Positions 1 to 7,874 are shown, counted from the first letter of the stretch. The stretch is DNA of 64,000 nucleotides from Bacteroidota bacterium (GCA_029558535.1 JAKQEK010000406.1:22811-86810); one strand, 5' to 3'. A program made the numbers and translations. Notes: generated from the sequence alone by a model not told the origin.

Positions 1-85
1 TTTCAATATCATATAAATCAGTTATTTGAGCATGGGCAAAAAAAGAAATCAATACTCCAAAAACAAATACATTTAATCTTTTCAT
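1..85 (-). CDS. Exported protein, N-terminus only (runs off left edge)
   Basis: The minus strand from the ATG at 83-85 stays open to the window edge (28 codons). The translation begins MKRLNVFVFGVLISFFAHAQ, a classic signal peptide with a lysine/arginine n-region, a hydrophobic core and an A-x-A-Q cleavage site of the kind common in Bacteroidota. The following residues (ITDLYDIE) are too few to assign a family. An alternative ATG at 90-92 hits a stop after about 23 codons, so the 85 start is preferred. The function is not known. Confidence 0.6.
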   Translation of the reverse strand, partial: MKRLNVFVFGVLISFFAHAQITDLYDIE

Positions 86-170
86 TTTTCATAGTTTATG
101 CCCACAAATTTAAGAAGTTTTTTTATTTATTTAGCTGGCATCAAATATTAGCTTTAATGTATAATACCAA

Positions 171-203
171 AAAAAAACTGCTTTTGACTGAAAAGCAGTT
201 TTT
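171..203 (-). terminator. Intrinsic terminator after the DUF4382 lipoprotein gene
   Basis: This is a perfect 13-bp inverted repeat (173-185 with 191-203) around a 5-nt loop. On the minus strand it is followed by a T run, 19 bases past the lipoprotein stop codon, so it ends that gene. The flanking A/T runs could let it act in both directions. Confidence 0.85.
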
Positions 204-221
204 AAAATATTTTATAAATGA

Positions 222-1325
222 CTAAGGAATTGTTACAGGAATAGGTTCACACATTCTTGTCATGTCATAAGTAGTGCCATTAGTTGTAATATTCCATGTT
301 TTCCTCAAACTGAAATAATATGTCTGTCCTGAAACGAGGGTGTATCCCTGACCAGCAAGGTTTGAAACAATCTGAGAATAATTAAAAGTTTCGTCAGACC
401 TTACATCACTTTCACCGGTGGCATTAATAGTATTAGGCACCAAAGGATTAGTGTTATTATACATAGCTTCTGCGTCAACAACAAGAGTTCCGTCAGCTCC
501 TCTGTAAACATGCTGAGAAGTGTGCGAATTTATTACTCCACCATGATTATTGAAATCAACAAAAGTATGAATTCCGTAGTAATTCACTGCTTCTGTCGAA
601 ACAATTGTGATCCCATAAGGTGGAGAATGTCTTATCTGCTGTATGCCTTCTTCGAGAATAAAACCTATGTTAAGAGCAGGTCTAATTCCGGCGAAAGACC
701 AGGTGTAAGTATCATAAGTAAATGTAATTACATAAGTTGTTGCGTCAGTATCAAATTGAATATTAACATTTTCGATATCACTTATGTCAGACAGAGTAAA
801 TGCCAAAGGACATTCGAAACTTATTGCTCCACCGCTAAACACATTGGTAACACCCTGTTCTTCGGTTAATGTCATTGAAGGAGATGCAAGAGTTGCTGTT
901 GCACCACCTGATACTGAAGCTGTATAATTATTACCATCGTAAGTAGTACTTACGCCTGAAACAACAACTTTAATGTGTGAATAAGTCCCAATAGGAATAC
1001 TTGCTGAGACTAAATCGTCAACAGTTCCTTGTAAATCGCGTAAATCAACAGTAGTTTCCGAAGTAAGAAGTTCTACATATTCGTTGTTACTATTTTTTAA
1101 GGCAATTGAAGAAAATGTAACTTCGCATTTGGTAAGAAGATTAGCATCAATAATTCCTTCTGTACTCGTTTTGTTTGATGACTGCGGATCACGAGGGTCG
1201 CTAATCTTAATATTTACAGTAGCAGTTTCGGGATCATTTTCTTTTTTACAACCCATAAAAATTACAGATGCTGCTAACAAACCAATAATTATTACGCTTA
1301 AAAATTTAGTGCCATAGTTTTTCAT
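222..1325 (-). CDS. DUF4382 domain lipoprotein
   Basis: A 367-residue envelope lipoprotein. The N-terminus has a hydrophobic signal ending in FMGC (Cys26), followed by KKEND, so it is lipidated and probably surface- or periplasm-facing. Residues ~36-210 have the pattern of DUF4382: an opening strand VNIKISDPRD, a 'LTKCEVTFSSIALKN' strand, 'TVDLRDLQGTVDDLVSASIPIGTYSHIKVVVSG' read in pieces, and a final acidic strand. These are the hallmarks of this carbohydrate-binding-like beta domain. The C-terminal ~150 residues match no domain I recognise. It is a single gene with its own terminator downstream and a possible -7 box upstream (1369-1376). No biochemical role is established for the family. 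Family call fairly secure, function open. Confidence 0.75.
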   Translation of the reverse strand: MKNYGTKFLSVIIIGLLAASVIFMGCKKENDPETATVNIKISDPRDPQSSNKTSTEGIIDANLLTKCEVTFSSIALKNSNNEYVELLTSETTVDLRDLQGTVDDLVSASIPIGTYSHIKVVVSGVSTTYDGNNYTASVSGGATATLASPSMTLTEEQGVTNVFSGGAISFECPLAFTLSDISDIENVNIQFDTDATTYVITFTYDTYTWSFAGIRPALNIGFILEEGIQQIRHSPPYGITIVSTEAVNYYGIHTFVDFNNHGGVINSHTSQHVYRGADGTLVVDAEAMYNNTNPLVPNTINATGESDVRSDETFNYSQIVSNLAGQGYTLVSGQTYYFSLRKTWNITTNGTTYDMTRMCEPIPVTIP

Positions 1326-1368
1326 GATAATAGGTTTTAATTAATACAATTTTAAATTCCAACTGATG

Positions 1369-1376
1369 CAAAAATA
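1369..1376 (-). promoter_or_regulatory. Possible -7 box of the DUF4382 lipoprotein gene
   Basis: The minus strand reads TATTTTTG, matching the Bacteroidota -7 consensus TAnnTTTG, 44 bases upstream of the ATG at 1325. No TTTG is seen at the usual -33 distance, so this is tentative. Confidence 0.35.
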
Positions 1377-1400
1377 AGTAAAATTAAAATAAGCTGACGA

Positions 1401-1613
1401 TTTTGTCATGATTTTTTGAATCGGGTACTTCGAGACAATCATCCTGTGGGCTGATTCCTCAGTCCCCTGATTACCACTCGCTCTCACTCTGATTCTCTCA
1501 CTGACTTTGCTGCAGGTTTTGTCATGATTTTTTGAATCGGGTACTTCGAGACAATCTTCCTGTGGGCTGATTCCTCAGTCCCCTGATTACCACTCGCTCT
1601 CACTCTGATTCTC
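1401..1613. repeat. Tandem direct repeat, two 97-bp copies
   Basis: Copies at 1401-1497 and 1517-1613 (period 116 bp) match in all but one position (a at 1441, t at 1557), with an unrelated 19-bp spacer. The near identity in non-coding DNA points to recent duplication. Each copy is markedly more GC-rich than its surroundings and holds no open frame in common with a known protein. Confidence 0.9.
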
Positions 1614-1744
1614 ACACTGCCAAAAATGCATACCAAAACCCATAAACAAATCCCAAAATCCAAGAAAACAAATTCCAAAATCACAATGTTAAAACAACGG
1701 CAATTATGTAGGGTTAATTCATGGTTCGACACCGCTTTTGTTCC

Positions 1745-1905
1745 CCGCTGCCGCGAGATTGCATCTCGTGGTTTTGCAGCCCAATGGATGCAACAAAAAT
1801 CCTACTCAAACACCACCTTCTCAACCTTCACAAGTTTCCCCTCAACAAACAAATTACAAACATAAACACCGCTGCCGCGAGATTGCATCTCGTGGTTTTG
1901 CAGCC
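1745..1905. repeat. Two copies of a REP-like palindromic element
   Basis: The same 37-bp sequence occurs at 1745-1781 and 1869-1905. It folds as a hairpin: CCGCGAGA pairs with TCTCGTGG (one G-T pair) around a TTGCA loop, and outer GCTGC pairs with GCAGC. Size, hairpin shape, intergenic position and paired occurrence fit REP/BIME-type elements mobilised in trans by a REP-associated tyrosine transposase. No such transposase is encoded in this window. The hairpins at 4675-4737 share the same architecture. Confidence 0.75.
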
Positions 1906-1931
1906 AAAAGCTGCAAGTAAATTCTTTTAAG

Positions 1932-3896
1932 TTATTGCTTCTCAAAACTCCTCACCAAAACATTTCCATCCCCATCAGTTATCTTGATTTGATAAACCCC
2001 ACTTATAAAATCCTTAACATTTATCACAGTTAGATCATTTGAAATTTGCAGCGTTTTTATAAGTTGACCAGCAGAATTATAGACTTCAGCATTTTCGAAC
2101 CGGTTGCTTCGACTACGCTCAGCCACCTGCATACTGCCAGGTGATTGAGCGAAGTCAAAATCACCGACATCAATATATAATAAATCCCTCGCCGGATTCG
2201 GATACAAACTCACAACATTTACAACTTCATCCGCAATCCCACTCCCACAATTATCATTAACAAAAATCTCTTTTGTAATTGTTTTACTTTCTCCATACGC
2301 ATCAGTAACTGTAATGCTAATTTCTTGGGTTCCTGATGTGTGCGGAGTACAAAACTCAACAGGTTTAACAATGCACTGCCCCCATTCGTGGTTGCTGAGT
2401 GTGGCTTCGGTAATAGTTTCTTCAAAATAAGTTTCGCCTCCCCATGTCAGATTAATATCTGTAAGTCCAATCTCAACAGGAACAAATGTTGGCGGGTAGT
2501 AAATACTGTCAATTACCTGACCGGTACTGAATTCTATTGTATATGGCGCAGATTTACCGGCAATATGAACATAAACTTCGATAGTATCGTTCATGCAGAT
2601 TCCTTCTGGGACTTCTTGTATTTCAAAGTCAAAGTTAAGTTCATCGGGTTCAATGTTACATAATCCATCCAAGCCAAGACTGTCGGTTTTTACAAGCCAT
2701 GCTTGTTGGGGTGGATAGTAACCTTGACGATCATATTCATTACCATATCCTGCCATAATAAAGCCATTGTCACCAGTGTTTTTCAAAGAAACTAACCATT
2801 GATAAGTGGAATTTGTATCAACCGCATAATAATCACGTCTCCAACAAATTTCACCTGACTCATTAACTTTTTGCAAAAATCCTCTTGAAGCCCCTCTGTG
2901 ATCTCTGTTATTACCCAGTATATACAAATCTTCACCTTTATAAATCATAGATTTTAATTCACATTCCATAATAATCATATCAGGGCTTTCAATTTTACAA
3001 TAGTTTTTGTAAAATCTTTCCCAAATAAGATTACCGCTATTATCAATCTTTCTAAGACAACCATCTAAATCATATTGTTCTCCACCTGTGCCCCATGTTG
3101 CAGCAGGATAAGCCCCACAAGCAAGAATATTAGAATCTTGTGTTTCAATTAAATCCCTAACAGATCCATTACTTCTTGAGTTATGCCCAAAAGCCTTTTC
3201 CCAAATAAGATTTCCGGAAGTATCGGTTTTAATTATGTACCATTTTGAATTGTTTAAAGGCGGTGAAAAACTTCCAGTTATACCGCCAATTATTAAGTTG
3301 TTTTCATGATTTTTTAAAATTGAACCTCCACCCTCTACTATTGATCCGTAAGATTTTCTCCAAATCGGATTTCCATTTTGATCCATTTTTACCAACATTG
3401 AGCTGTACCTATCTTCAGCTTCAATATAATCTTGTCCCACAATATAATAAAAGTTATCTGTATAAATTTGGTTTAAAGTTTGCTTCCAATTATTATCTTC
3501 AAATACAATAAAATTTGCATCCAAATCAAAAGTGTTGTCAAATGTATTAATAAAAATACCAGTTTCACCAGTAATTGTGTTTTTTTTTGTTCCTGAAAAA
3601 TATGGGAATCCGCTATCATCCTTAATATTATCCATACCTTCCCAAAGTTCATTAATCGCATTAGTATAGGTTTTCTTCCAAACACAGTTTCCGTTATTGT
3701 CAAGGTATCTTGATGCAAAACATCGGATTAAAAATTCATTACGGCTACCGGTAACCAAAATATAACCTGTATCAACATCAATTACTCCACAGGTAATATG
3801 ATTAAGAGTATCTGCCACAATTTTGTTAAAAACGATCTGTGAGAATGAAGTAGACCAGATTAGCAAAAACAATATCAGTAGTTTAATTTTTTTCAT
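1932..3896 (-). CDS. Secreted beta-propeller-like protein with T9SS type A sorting domain
   Basis: 654 residues. A signal peptide (1-20, ends SFSQ) is followed by ~400 residues of repeats alternating 'VKTDSLG/IKTDTSGN' turns and 'LIWEKAFG/PIWRKSYG' strands with GxIVGG-type turns. This is the pattern of secreted delta-60/WD-like propellers of Bacteroidota that report 'A -> B' style strands. Residues ~410-550 look like Ig/PKD-type linker domains. The C-terminus is a T9SS type A sorting domain (SLYPNPARD near 565, ending VRSFEKQ), so the protein is expected to cross the outer membrane by T9SS. The oddity is residues ~580-597, encoded by a REP-like palindrome at 2108-2159 inserted in frame inside the sorting domain. 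Substrate or ligand unknown. Confidence 0.8.
   Translation of the reverse strand: MKKIKLLILFLLIWSTSFSQIVFNKIVADTLNHITCGVIDVDTGYILVTGSRNEFLIRCFASRYLDNNGNCVWKKTYTNAINELWEGMDNIKDDSGFPYFSGTKKNTITGETGIFINTFDNTFDLDANFIVFEDNNWKQTLNQIYTDNFYYIVGQDYIEAEDRYSSMLVKMDQNGNPIWRKSYGSIVEGGGSILKNHENNLIIGGITGSFSPPLNNSKWYIIKTDTSGNLIWEKAFGHNSRSNGSVRDLIETQDSNILACGAYPAATWGTGGEQYDLDGCLRKIDNSGNLIWERFYKNYCKIESPDMIIMECELKSMIYKGEDLYILGNNRDHRGASRGFLQKVNESGEICWRRDYYAVDTNSTYQWLVSLKNTGDNGFIMAGYGNEYDRQGYYPPQQAWLVKTDSLGLDGLCNIEPDELNFDFEIQEVPEGICMNDTIEVYVHIAGKSAPYTIEFSTGQVIDSIYYPPTFVPVEIGLTDINLTWGGETYFEETITEATLSNHEWGQCIVKPVEFCTPHTSGTQEISITVTDAYGESKTITKEIFVNDNCGSGIADEVVNVVSLYPNPARDLLYIDVGDFDFAQSPGSMQVAERSRSNRFENAEVYNSAGQLIKTLQISNDLTVINVKDFISGVYQIKITDGDGNVLVRSFEKQ
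2108..2159. repeat. Palindromic REP-like insertion inside the sorting-domain coding sequence
   Basis: TTCGACTACGCTCAGCCACC (2108-2127) pairs imperfectly with GGTGATTGAGCGAAGTCAAA (2140-2159) across a 12-nt loop. It keeps the reading frame of the minus-strand gene and adds residues FDFAQSPGSMQVAERSRS between the first (LLYIDVG) and second (AEVYNSAGQ) strands of the T9SS domain, where other sorting domains have only a short turn. The element is far more GC-rich than its host gene. Confidence 0.8.
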
Positions 3897-3913
3897 AATC
3901 CAAAGTTACAAAG

Positions 3914-3947
3914 AAAACACATCCAGATTGAAACCTGGATGTGTTTT
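3914..3947 (-). terminator. Intrinsic terminator between two minus-strand T9SS genes
   Basis: A perfect 13-bp stem (3914-3926 with 3935-3947) with an 8-nt loop and T runs on either strand lies 9 bases past the stop codon at 3956. It would end transcription coming from the adhesin remnant before the 654-residue protein gene, which then needs its own promoter. Confidence 0.8.
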
Positions 3948-3955
3948 TTGTTGTT

Positions 3956-4669
3956 TTATCTGTATTTAGTAATTTTAACTGTTTCGCTATTGCCGAAACA
4001 ATCTTTTACTACAAGCATATAACTACCGGGAGTATAGTCCATAATACTTATTGTAAAGCTGTCTTTAACAGCATTTAATCTGAACTGCTGAAGCAATCTG
4101 CCATCTTCGGTATATAAGCTTAATTCACCTTTATCGCAATTTTCATCCCTGCTAACTCCAAGTTTTTCAAGCAAAATATCATTACCATCATCATACAGTG
4201 CAGAAAAATCGTAATCTATGTTTATTTCACCATCTGTAGGATTAGGATAGACATTGATTAAAGGTAAATAATCTTCCTGTGTTATTTCCTCACTCATTTC
4301 AGTTTTTCTTGGCTGAACAACAGCAAAAGGCAAAGGAGTATATTCGGCAAAAACAGTATCTGCAGCAATTTCATAAAGTACTTGGGCAGTTGCCGAGTAT
4401 AAAGCCGAACCATCCAATGCTGCCTCAAGTAACATATCCTTATGTGCTAACAGCGAATTTTCATCCTGAATTGATGCAATAAAAAGTTCTTGTATATCAC
4501 AATACATTATTAATTCTCAGCTACAGCTTCAGAAATACTATCATTGTTAATCACGTTATTAACCAATTCACCTTCAATATTAAATATTTCCTCCTGATAG
4601 ACCAGAAGCAGTTGGGGTTGTTTGTGGTATTGGATCATCCCAAAGGTAAGAATAAGGCTCTACTCCTCC
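3956..4669 (-). pseudogene. 3' remnant of a SprB-repeat/T9SS adhesin gene
   Basis: The last 183 codons (ATG at 4507) encode a soluble stretch and a complete T9SS type A sorting domain (NVYPNPTDGEINIDY ... SETVKITKYR), but there is no signal peptide, so this piece cannot be exported as it stands. Upstream in the same frame, 4580-4669 encodes PYSYLWDDPIPQTTPTASG, the unmistakable core of a SprB repeat, ending in a TAA. Between them only another frame is open (ending SISEAVAEN). Frame changes, a stop inside a repeat unit, no exported N-terminus and a REP-like hairpin abutting the broken end (4671) all indicate a degraded large adhesin of the SprB/gliding type. The alternative, a short functional protein, would require translation of an unexported sorting domain. 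Confidence 0.65.
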
Positions 4670-4670
4670 C

Positions 4671-4737
4671 CGCTGGCGCGGATTTGTAATCCGTGCCCTG
4701 ATATTACAGGCTCTCGGATTATAAATCCGAGAGAGCC
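4671..4737. repeat. REP-like double hairpin
   Basis: Hairpin 1 (4675-4697) pairs GGCGCGGAT with ATCCGTGCC around TTGTA. Hairpin 2 (4709-4737) pairs GGCTCTCGGATT with AATCCGAGAGAGCC around ATA, with a 2-nt bulge. Hairpin 1 has the same stem length, loop length and single G-T pair position as the REP-like unit at 1745 but a different sequence, so they look like two members of one element class. Confidence 0.75.
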
Positions 4738-4778
4738 AAGGACAGTTGCGGAAACAATAGAATCGAGTTTAAAAACAT

Positions 4779-5456
4779 CTAAAACCTAAAACTATACCCA
4801 ATGCCAATAATAAAGTCCGTAACCGGATTTTTTGTGAAAAATTCTTTTTGTACCATGTATCGTATATCGAAAGAATGTTGTTTGTTGATAGAATATTCTG
4901 TTCCTATTGCAAAACGCAATTTGTCAATGGGTTTGTATTCATAATTGAAAATGGGGAAATATGCTTCGGCACTTAAATATGGTTGAAATTTCCTAACAGG
5001 ATATTTAAAACTTAATTTTGGTCTTATTGCACTCCTTGAATTGCCATCTGAATCAAATACAAATGTGTTCTTCTGCTGAACCTGTGTTCTTATTCTCATG
5101 TTTACTTCTATTGATTTGATTGAGGTTTTGTACAAATAATCAACAAAAAACCTGCTCACCGGAATATACATATTATTAAGCTGTCTCTGAGCATTTAACC
5201 TGTAAAAGACCGAAATCCTCGACTTTTTATCAAATCTATAATTGACACCAAATTCATTTATAAAGCTACCGGCTTCAGAAATATTTTCATTGAATCTGGT
5301 TTCATGATTAAATTCTACTGAAATTGCCTGAGTAATTTTTTTTTCTATATCAATACCTGTCCACAAACCGGCATCATTTACCTGTGCTTCTACCGAATAA
5401 GTAAAACTTATTGAAAAAGAAACAATAAAAAATATATAAACAAGAGATTTACTCAT
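4779..5456 (-). CDS. DUF2490 outer-membrane beta-barrel protein
   Basis: 225 residues with a signal peptide (1-24, ends VEAQ). The rest is a run of amphipathic strands typical of DUF2490 barrels: VNDAGLWTGIDIEKKI at the start, FNHETRFNENIS, INEFGVNYRFDKKSRISVFYR, YLYKTS, and a last strand FIIGIGYSFRF ending in aromatic F, as outer-membrane barrels do. It overlaps the DUF4956 gene by 8 bases and ends the surface operon. The family has no known biochemical activity; in this setting it may be the outer-membrane partner of the VTC/DUF4956 pair. The last codons lie 42 bases after the REP-like hairpins. Confidence 0.8.
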   Translation of the reverse strand: MSKSLVYIFFIVSFSISFTYSVEAQVNDAGLWTGIDIEKKITQAISVEFNHETRFNENISEAGSFINEFGVNYRFDKKSRISVFYRLNAQRQLNNMYIPVSRFFVDYLYKTSIKSIEVNMRIRTQVQQKNTFVFDSDGNSRSAIRPKLSFKYPVRKFQPYLSAEAYFPIFNYEYKPIDKLRFAIGTEYSINKQHSFDIRYMVQKEFFTKNPVTDFIIGIGYSFRF

Positions 5457-6225
5457 AAAAATATATCTTAACTACTGCAGCATCTTTAAGCAGATTTATT
5501 TTCCCGATAGTTACCCTGTGAATATTAAAGCCCGTTCTCTTTTTCAAATCCTCTATTAATTCTTCTCTTTTATCAGGTTGAATTAAATCAAGATTATCAT
5601 ATAATACGGAACGTGAAGCTTCTCGCTTAAGGATTAATTTGCTGTCAAGAATAAAAATACAGAAAATCAGTATTCCGTTTATTATCAACAATTCATAGTA
5701 TTCGAGCTGAATAGCTGAGATAAGTCCGATTGCGATAAAAATAAACAGGTAAGTCATGTCCTTCATCGAAATCCCTAATGTTCTGTAACGTAACATCGAA
5801 AAAACCGCAAAAAGTCCGAATGCCGCTCCCATAGAAATCTTTACTTCATTCAGCACATAGGTTAGCAAGAAAATTACAACATTAAATAGTATAAAAGTAA
5901 AAACAAAGCCCAATTTCTTATTACTTGGATAATAAATCAGGAAAATAATAATTAATACTGCAGCTATATCTATCAGCAAATTATAAAAAAACTTTGAGTT
6001 TAACTTTACTATATCTTTGTTTTTCTTTTTCTTCACATCTTTTTCTACAACAGTTTCTTCAGAAGAGGAAACCACCCCGGAAGTGTCTTCATCAACGACT
6101 GTTTGTTCCCATACTTCATTTTCATATTCATTAACCATACTGTCCTGTGCAGTTGAATAACCGGGCAAACATAGTCCTAATAACGCTATCAGGACTGCAA
6201 AAATCATTAGTTTATGCATGTTCAT
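5449..6225 (-). CDS. DUF4956 membrane protein
   Basis: 258 residues. It begins with a signal-like helix (ends GYSTAQ), then an acidic/lysine-rich stretch (DEDTSG ... VEKDVKKKKNKD), then about five closely spaced transmembrane helices (~83-200) with the family signature SMGAAFGLFAVFSMLRYRT, and a soluble C-terminal domain of ~55 residues (KREELIEDLKKRTGFNIHRV). DUF4956 proteins are frequently encoded next to VTC-domain proteins, as here, where the genes overlap by 14 bases. The start at 6225 is kept; MHKLM two codons later is equally possible. Function unknown; probably a membrane partner of the adjacent VTC protein. Confidence 0.85.
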   Translation of the reverse strand: MNMHKLMIFAVLIALLGLCLPGYSTAQDSMVNEYENEVWEQTVVDEDTSGVVSSSEETVVEKDVKKKKNKDIVKLNSKFFYNLLIDIAAVLIIIFLIYYPSNKKLGFVFTFILFNVVIFLLTYVLNEVKISMGAAFGLFAVFSMLRYRTLGISMKDMTYLFIFIAIGLISAIQLEYYELLIINGILIFCIFILDSKLILKREASRSVLYDNLDLIQPDKREELIEDLKKRTGFNIHRVTIGKINLLKDAAVVKIYFYE

Positions 6226-6964
6226 AACAAATCTTATTTATATTTCTTATTTTTTCTTTTATATTATTTTTTTTCACTTGAGGATACATACTTGCAATAC
6301 CCAAACAGTACTTACTTAACGAAGAAACAAATATTCGTTTCTCTCTTAAAATTTCTCTTACCGGAGATTTTGCTGTTTTATCCTGTTTTAATTCGATAAT
6401 GCAAAGATTCGGGAACTGCACATTTTTTTCCTCATTTTTATAACTCAAGTCTGTATCAATTGTTACTCTTTCGGTAAAGTCTTTGTTTACTAAGGTTATT
6501 CGTGAGTACAAAACTTCTAAAACAGGGTTCAGAACTTTCTTTTTATCTGTTTTCTTTCTTAAGAACTTTTTATACTTAACATCACAAAGATCTTTTACAC
6601 CCGAAATTGGAATTCTGTCTTTGTTGGTTTTTGAATGATTATTTTTTGTTTTTATTTCAAGAAAACTAATGCCTGTTTCGAGATAAGTCCGAATTCTTAT
6701 TTTAACTCGCTCCAATCTTCCGGTTTGATGCTGATAGTAATAAAAAAAATCCGGTGTATCAAAATAAACAGTTTTATAATGACTTATTCTGTGTTCATTT
6801 ACTTCTAAAACTAAATAATCCTTTTGCAAAACCAAAAGTAAATCGGACAATAAACCGGCTTTGGTTATGAATTTTGTATCAACTCTATTAAGTAGTTTTA
6901 CAGAATCCAACTGACCCAGTTCAACCTTATCATATACTCGCAATATTTCTTGTATAGAAATCAT
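6212..6964 (-). CDS. VTC-domain protein (polyphosphate-polymerase-like)
   Basis: 250 residues of a single VTC domain, the fold of the yeast vacuolar transporter chaperone polymerase and related triphosphate-tunnel enzymes. Visible signatures are RVDTKFI (27-33), YFDT (67-70), VKIRIRTY (87-94) and FLEIKTKN (101-108), alternating basic and acidic strands that line the tunnel, plus CIIELKQD further on. In yeast Vtc4 this domain makes polyphosphate from ATP. Bacterial homologues are uncharacterised, so the reaction here is inferred only. No signal peptide or membrane segment, so it is cytoplasmic and may sit on DUF4956. One base separates it from the next upstream gene. Confidence 0.85.
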   Translation of the reverse strand: MISIQEILRVYDKVELGQLDSVKLLNRVDTKFITKAGLLSDLLLVLQKDYLVLEVNEHRISHYKTVYFDTPDFFYYYQHQTGRLERVKIRIRTYLETGISFLEIKTKNNHSKTNKDRIPISGVKDLCDVKYKKFLRKKTDKKKVLNPVLEVLYSRITLVNKDFTERVTIDTDLSYKNEEKNVQFPNLCIIELKQDKTAKSPVREILREKRIFVSSLSKYCLGIASMYPQVKKNNIKEKIRNINKICYEHA

Positions 6965-7450
6965 TTAATATGTTTCGTAAGTATATTTTTTAATCCATCT
7001 TAACTCTCCTTTGCCGTTATGTTCCTTTGCTTCCTGCCTTAAGCCTTTGCCATCAACTTTATATGTCTGCTTTTGAATAATATTTCCTTCACTGTCAGTT
7101 TCTGTTTCTTCAGACTTTTCTCCCATAGCATCGTATTTTGTTGTTGTTTTAACTGTAGCGCCGCTCTTTCGGTCATACTCGGTTTTTTCAACAACATTTC
7201 CAAAATTATCGAACTTGTATGTGGATTTCTTTTTAATATCTCCCGCCTTACTGTACTCTATCTTAAGAATAGTGTTCCCATTTTTATCGTATTCTTCATA
7301 AAATTCTTTATAAGTAATACTTTGTCCGTCCTTTTGCTCAGTCTTCTCAATTGTCGTTGACTTTATTTTATTATCTCTGACTTCTTTTTTTGATTGTGCT
7401 AAAACAAAAACAGGCAACAAGGCAATAACAAAAAATAAAACTTGTTTCAT
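6965..7450 (-). CDS. Exported YD-repeat-like protein
   Basis: 161 residues. A signal peptide (1-18, ends VLAQ) is followed by four or five short repeats of the form 'tYkyDnfGNvvekteYd' (EEYDKNGNTILKIEYS, YKFDNFGNVVEKTEYD, TKYDAMGEKSEETE, YKVDGKGLRQEAKEH). They resemble RHS/YD or MORN-like beta strands but are too few for a cocoon. Very rich in Lys/Glu. It sits directly between the lipoprotein and VTC genes (6-base and 0-base gaps), so it belongs to the operon. No function can be assigned; it may be a small periplasmic accessory protein. Confidence 0.7.
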   Translation of the reverse strand: MKQVLFFVIALLPVFVLAQSKKEVRDNKIKSTTIEKTEQKDGQSITYKEFYEEYDKNGNTILKIEYSKAGDIKKKSTYKFDNFGNVVEKTEYDRKSGATVKTTTKYDAMGEKSEETETDSEGNIIQKQTYKVDGKGLRQEAKEHNGKGELRWIKKYTYETY

Positions 7451-7456
7451 ATCTGT

Positions 7457-7861
7457 CTAATTATAAATTAATAATTGTGGTACTATCAATAATTGATCAT
7501 TTTCTGTTATTTCAACTTCCTCTATAACAGCAATTTTTCCATCAGGTGAAGTCATCGTAGAATCTTCGGAAAATACATAAATCGTATATTTTCCTTTTCT
7601 CAGGTAATTAAACCTATAGTATCCAAGATAGTCTGTTTCTACCTTATCGTCATATCCGACATTATCTCCATAAACAATATATACATCTTCTTTCACTCCT
7701 GCATATTCACTTAGCAGTGAAGTAAAAGTACTATTATAATTTCGAACCCAAACAGATCCTGTAATTGTTGCATTTCCTCCTTCGCCTGAATTTTTCTCAC
7801 AAGAAATCAGAAAAACGGAAACGGAAACAAAAATCAATAAAATTCTAAAAACAGTTTTCAT
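7457..7861 (-). CDS. Small lipoprotein with carboxypeptidase-regulatory-like beta domain
   Basis: 134 residues. A lipoprotein signal with LISC (Cys21) is followed by EKNSGEG and one beta-sandwich of about 90 residues. Its layout (ATITGSVWVRNYNS ... VETDYLGYYRFNYLRKGKYTIYVFSED) is that of SpaA/CarboxypepD_reg-like domains, including the 'T-D-x-x-G-x-Y-x-F-x-x-L-x-x-G-x-Y' core. It lies 13 bases after the CotH-kinase gene. Such domains are binding or spacer modules; likely an envelope partner of the CotH protein. Confidence 0.7.
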   Translation of the reverse strand: MKTVFRILLIFVSVSVFLISCEKNSGEGGNATITGSVWVRNYNSTFTSLLSEYAGVKEDVYIVYGDNVGYDDKVETDYLGYYRFNYLRKGKYTIYVFSEDSTMTSPDGKIAVIEEVEITENDQLLIVPQLLIYN

Positions 7862-7874
7862 ATTAATATCTTTT

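Larger units (their letters stand above)
1326..1931. other. Repeat-rich non-coding gap of about 600 bp
   Basis: No credible gene lies here; the short open frames on both strands run through repeats and have no family resemblance. The stretch holds a tandem pair of 97-bp direct repeats (1401-1613), an A/C-rich low-complexity tract rich in 'ccaaaat' words (~1620-1690), and two copies of a 37-bp palindromic REP-like unit (1745-1781, 1869-1905). It separates two minus-strand genes and has no obvious terminator for the T9SS gene that ends at 1932. It looks like a landing zone for non-autonomous repeats. Confidence 0.7.

Noticed and set aside
510..869. Plus-strand 119-codon open frame opposite the DUF4382 gene
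   Set aside because: It lies antisense inside a well-supported lipoprotein gene, with no signal or family features.
1401..1905. CRISPR-like array
   Set aside because: Repeat lengths (97 bp, 37 bp), spacer lengths and copy number (two each) do not fit, and no cas gene is present.
1626..1930. Three overlapping short open frames on the plus strand
   Set aside because: They run through the A/C-rich tract and the REP-like palindromes, share repeated peptide words only because the DNA is repeated, and match no family.
3901..3908. -7-like box (TAACTTTG on the minus strand) for the 654-residue T9SS gene
   Set aside because: Its start site would fall on the ATG itself and the -33 region would lie inside a terminator hairpin; too doubtful to list, although a leaderless start is not impossible.
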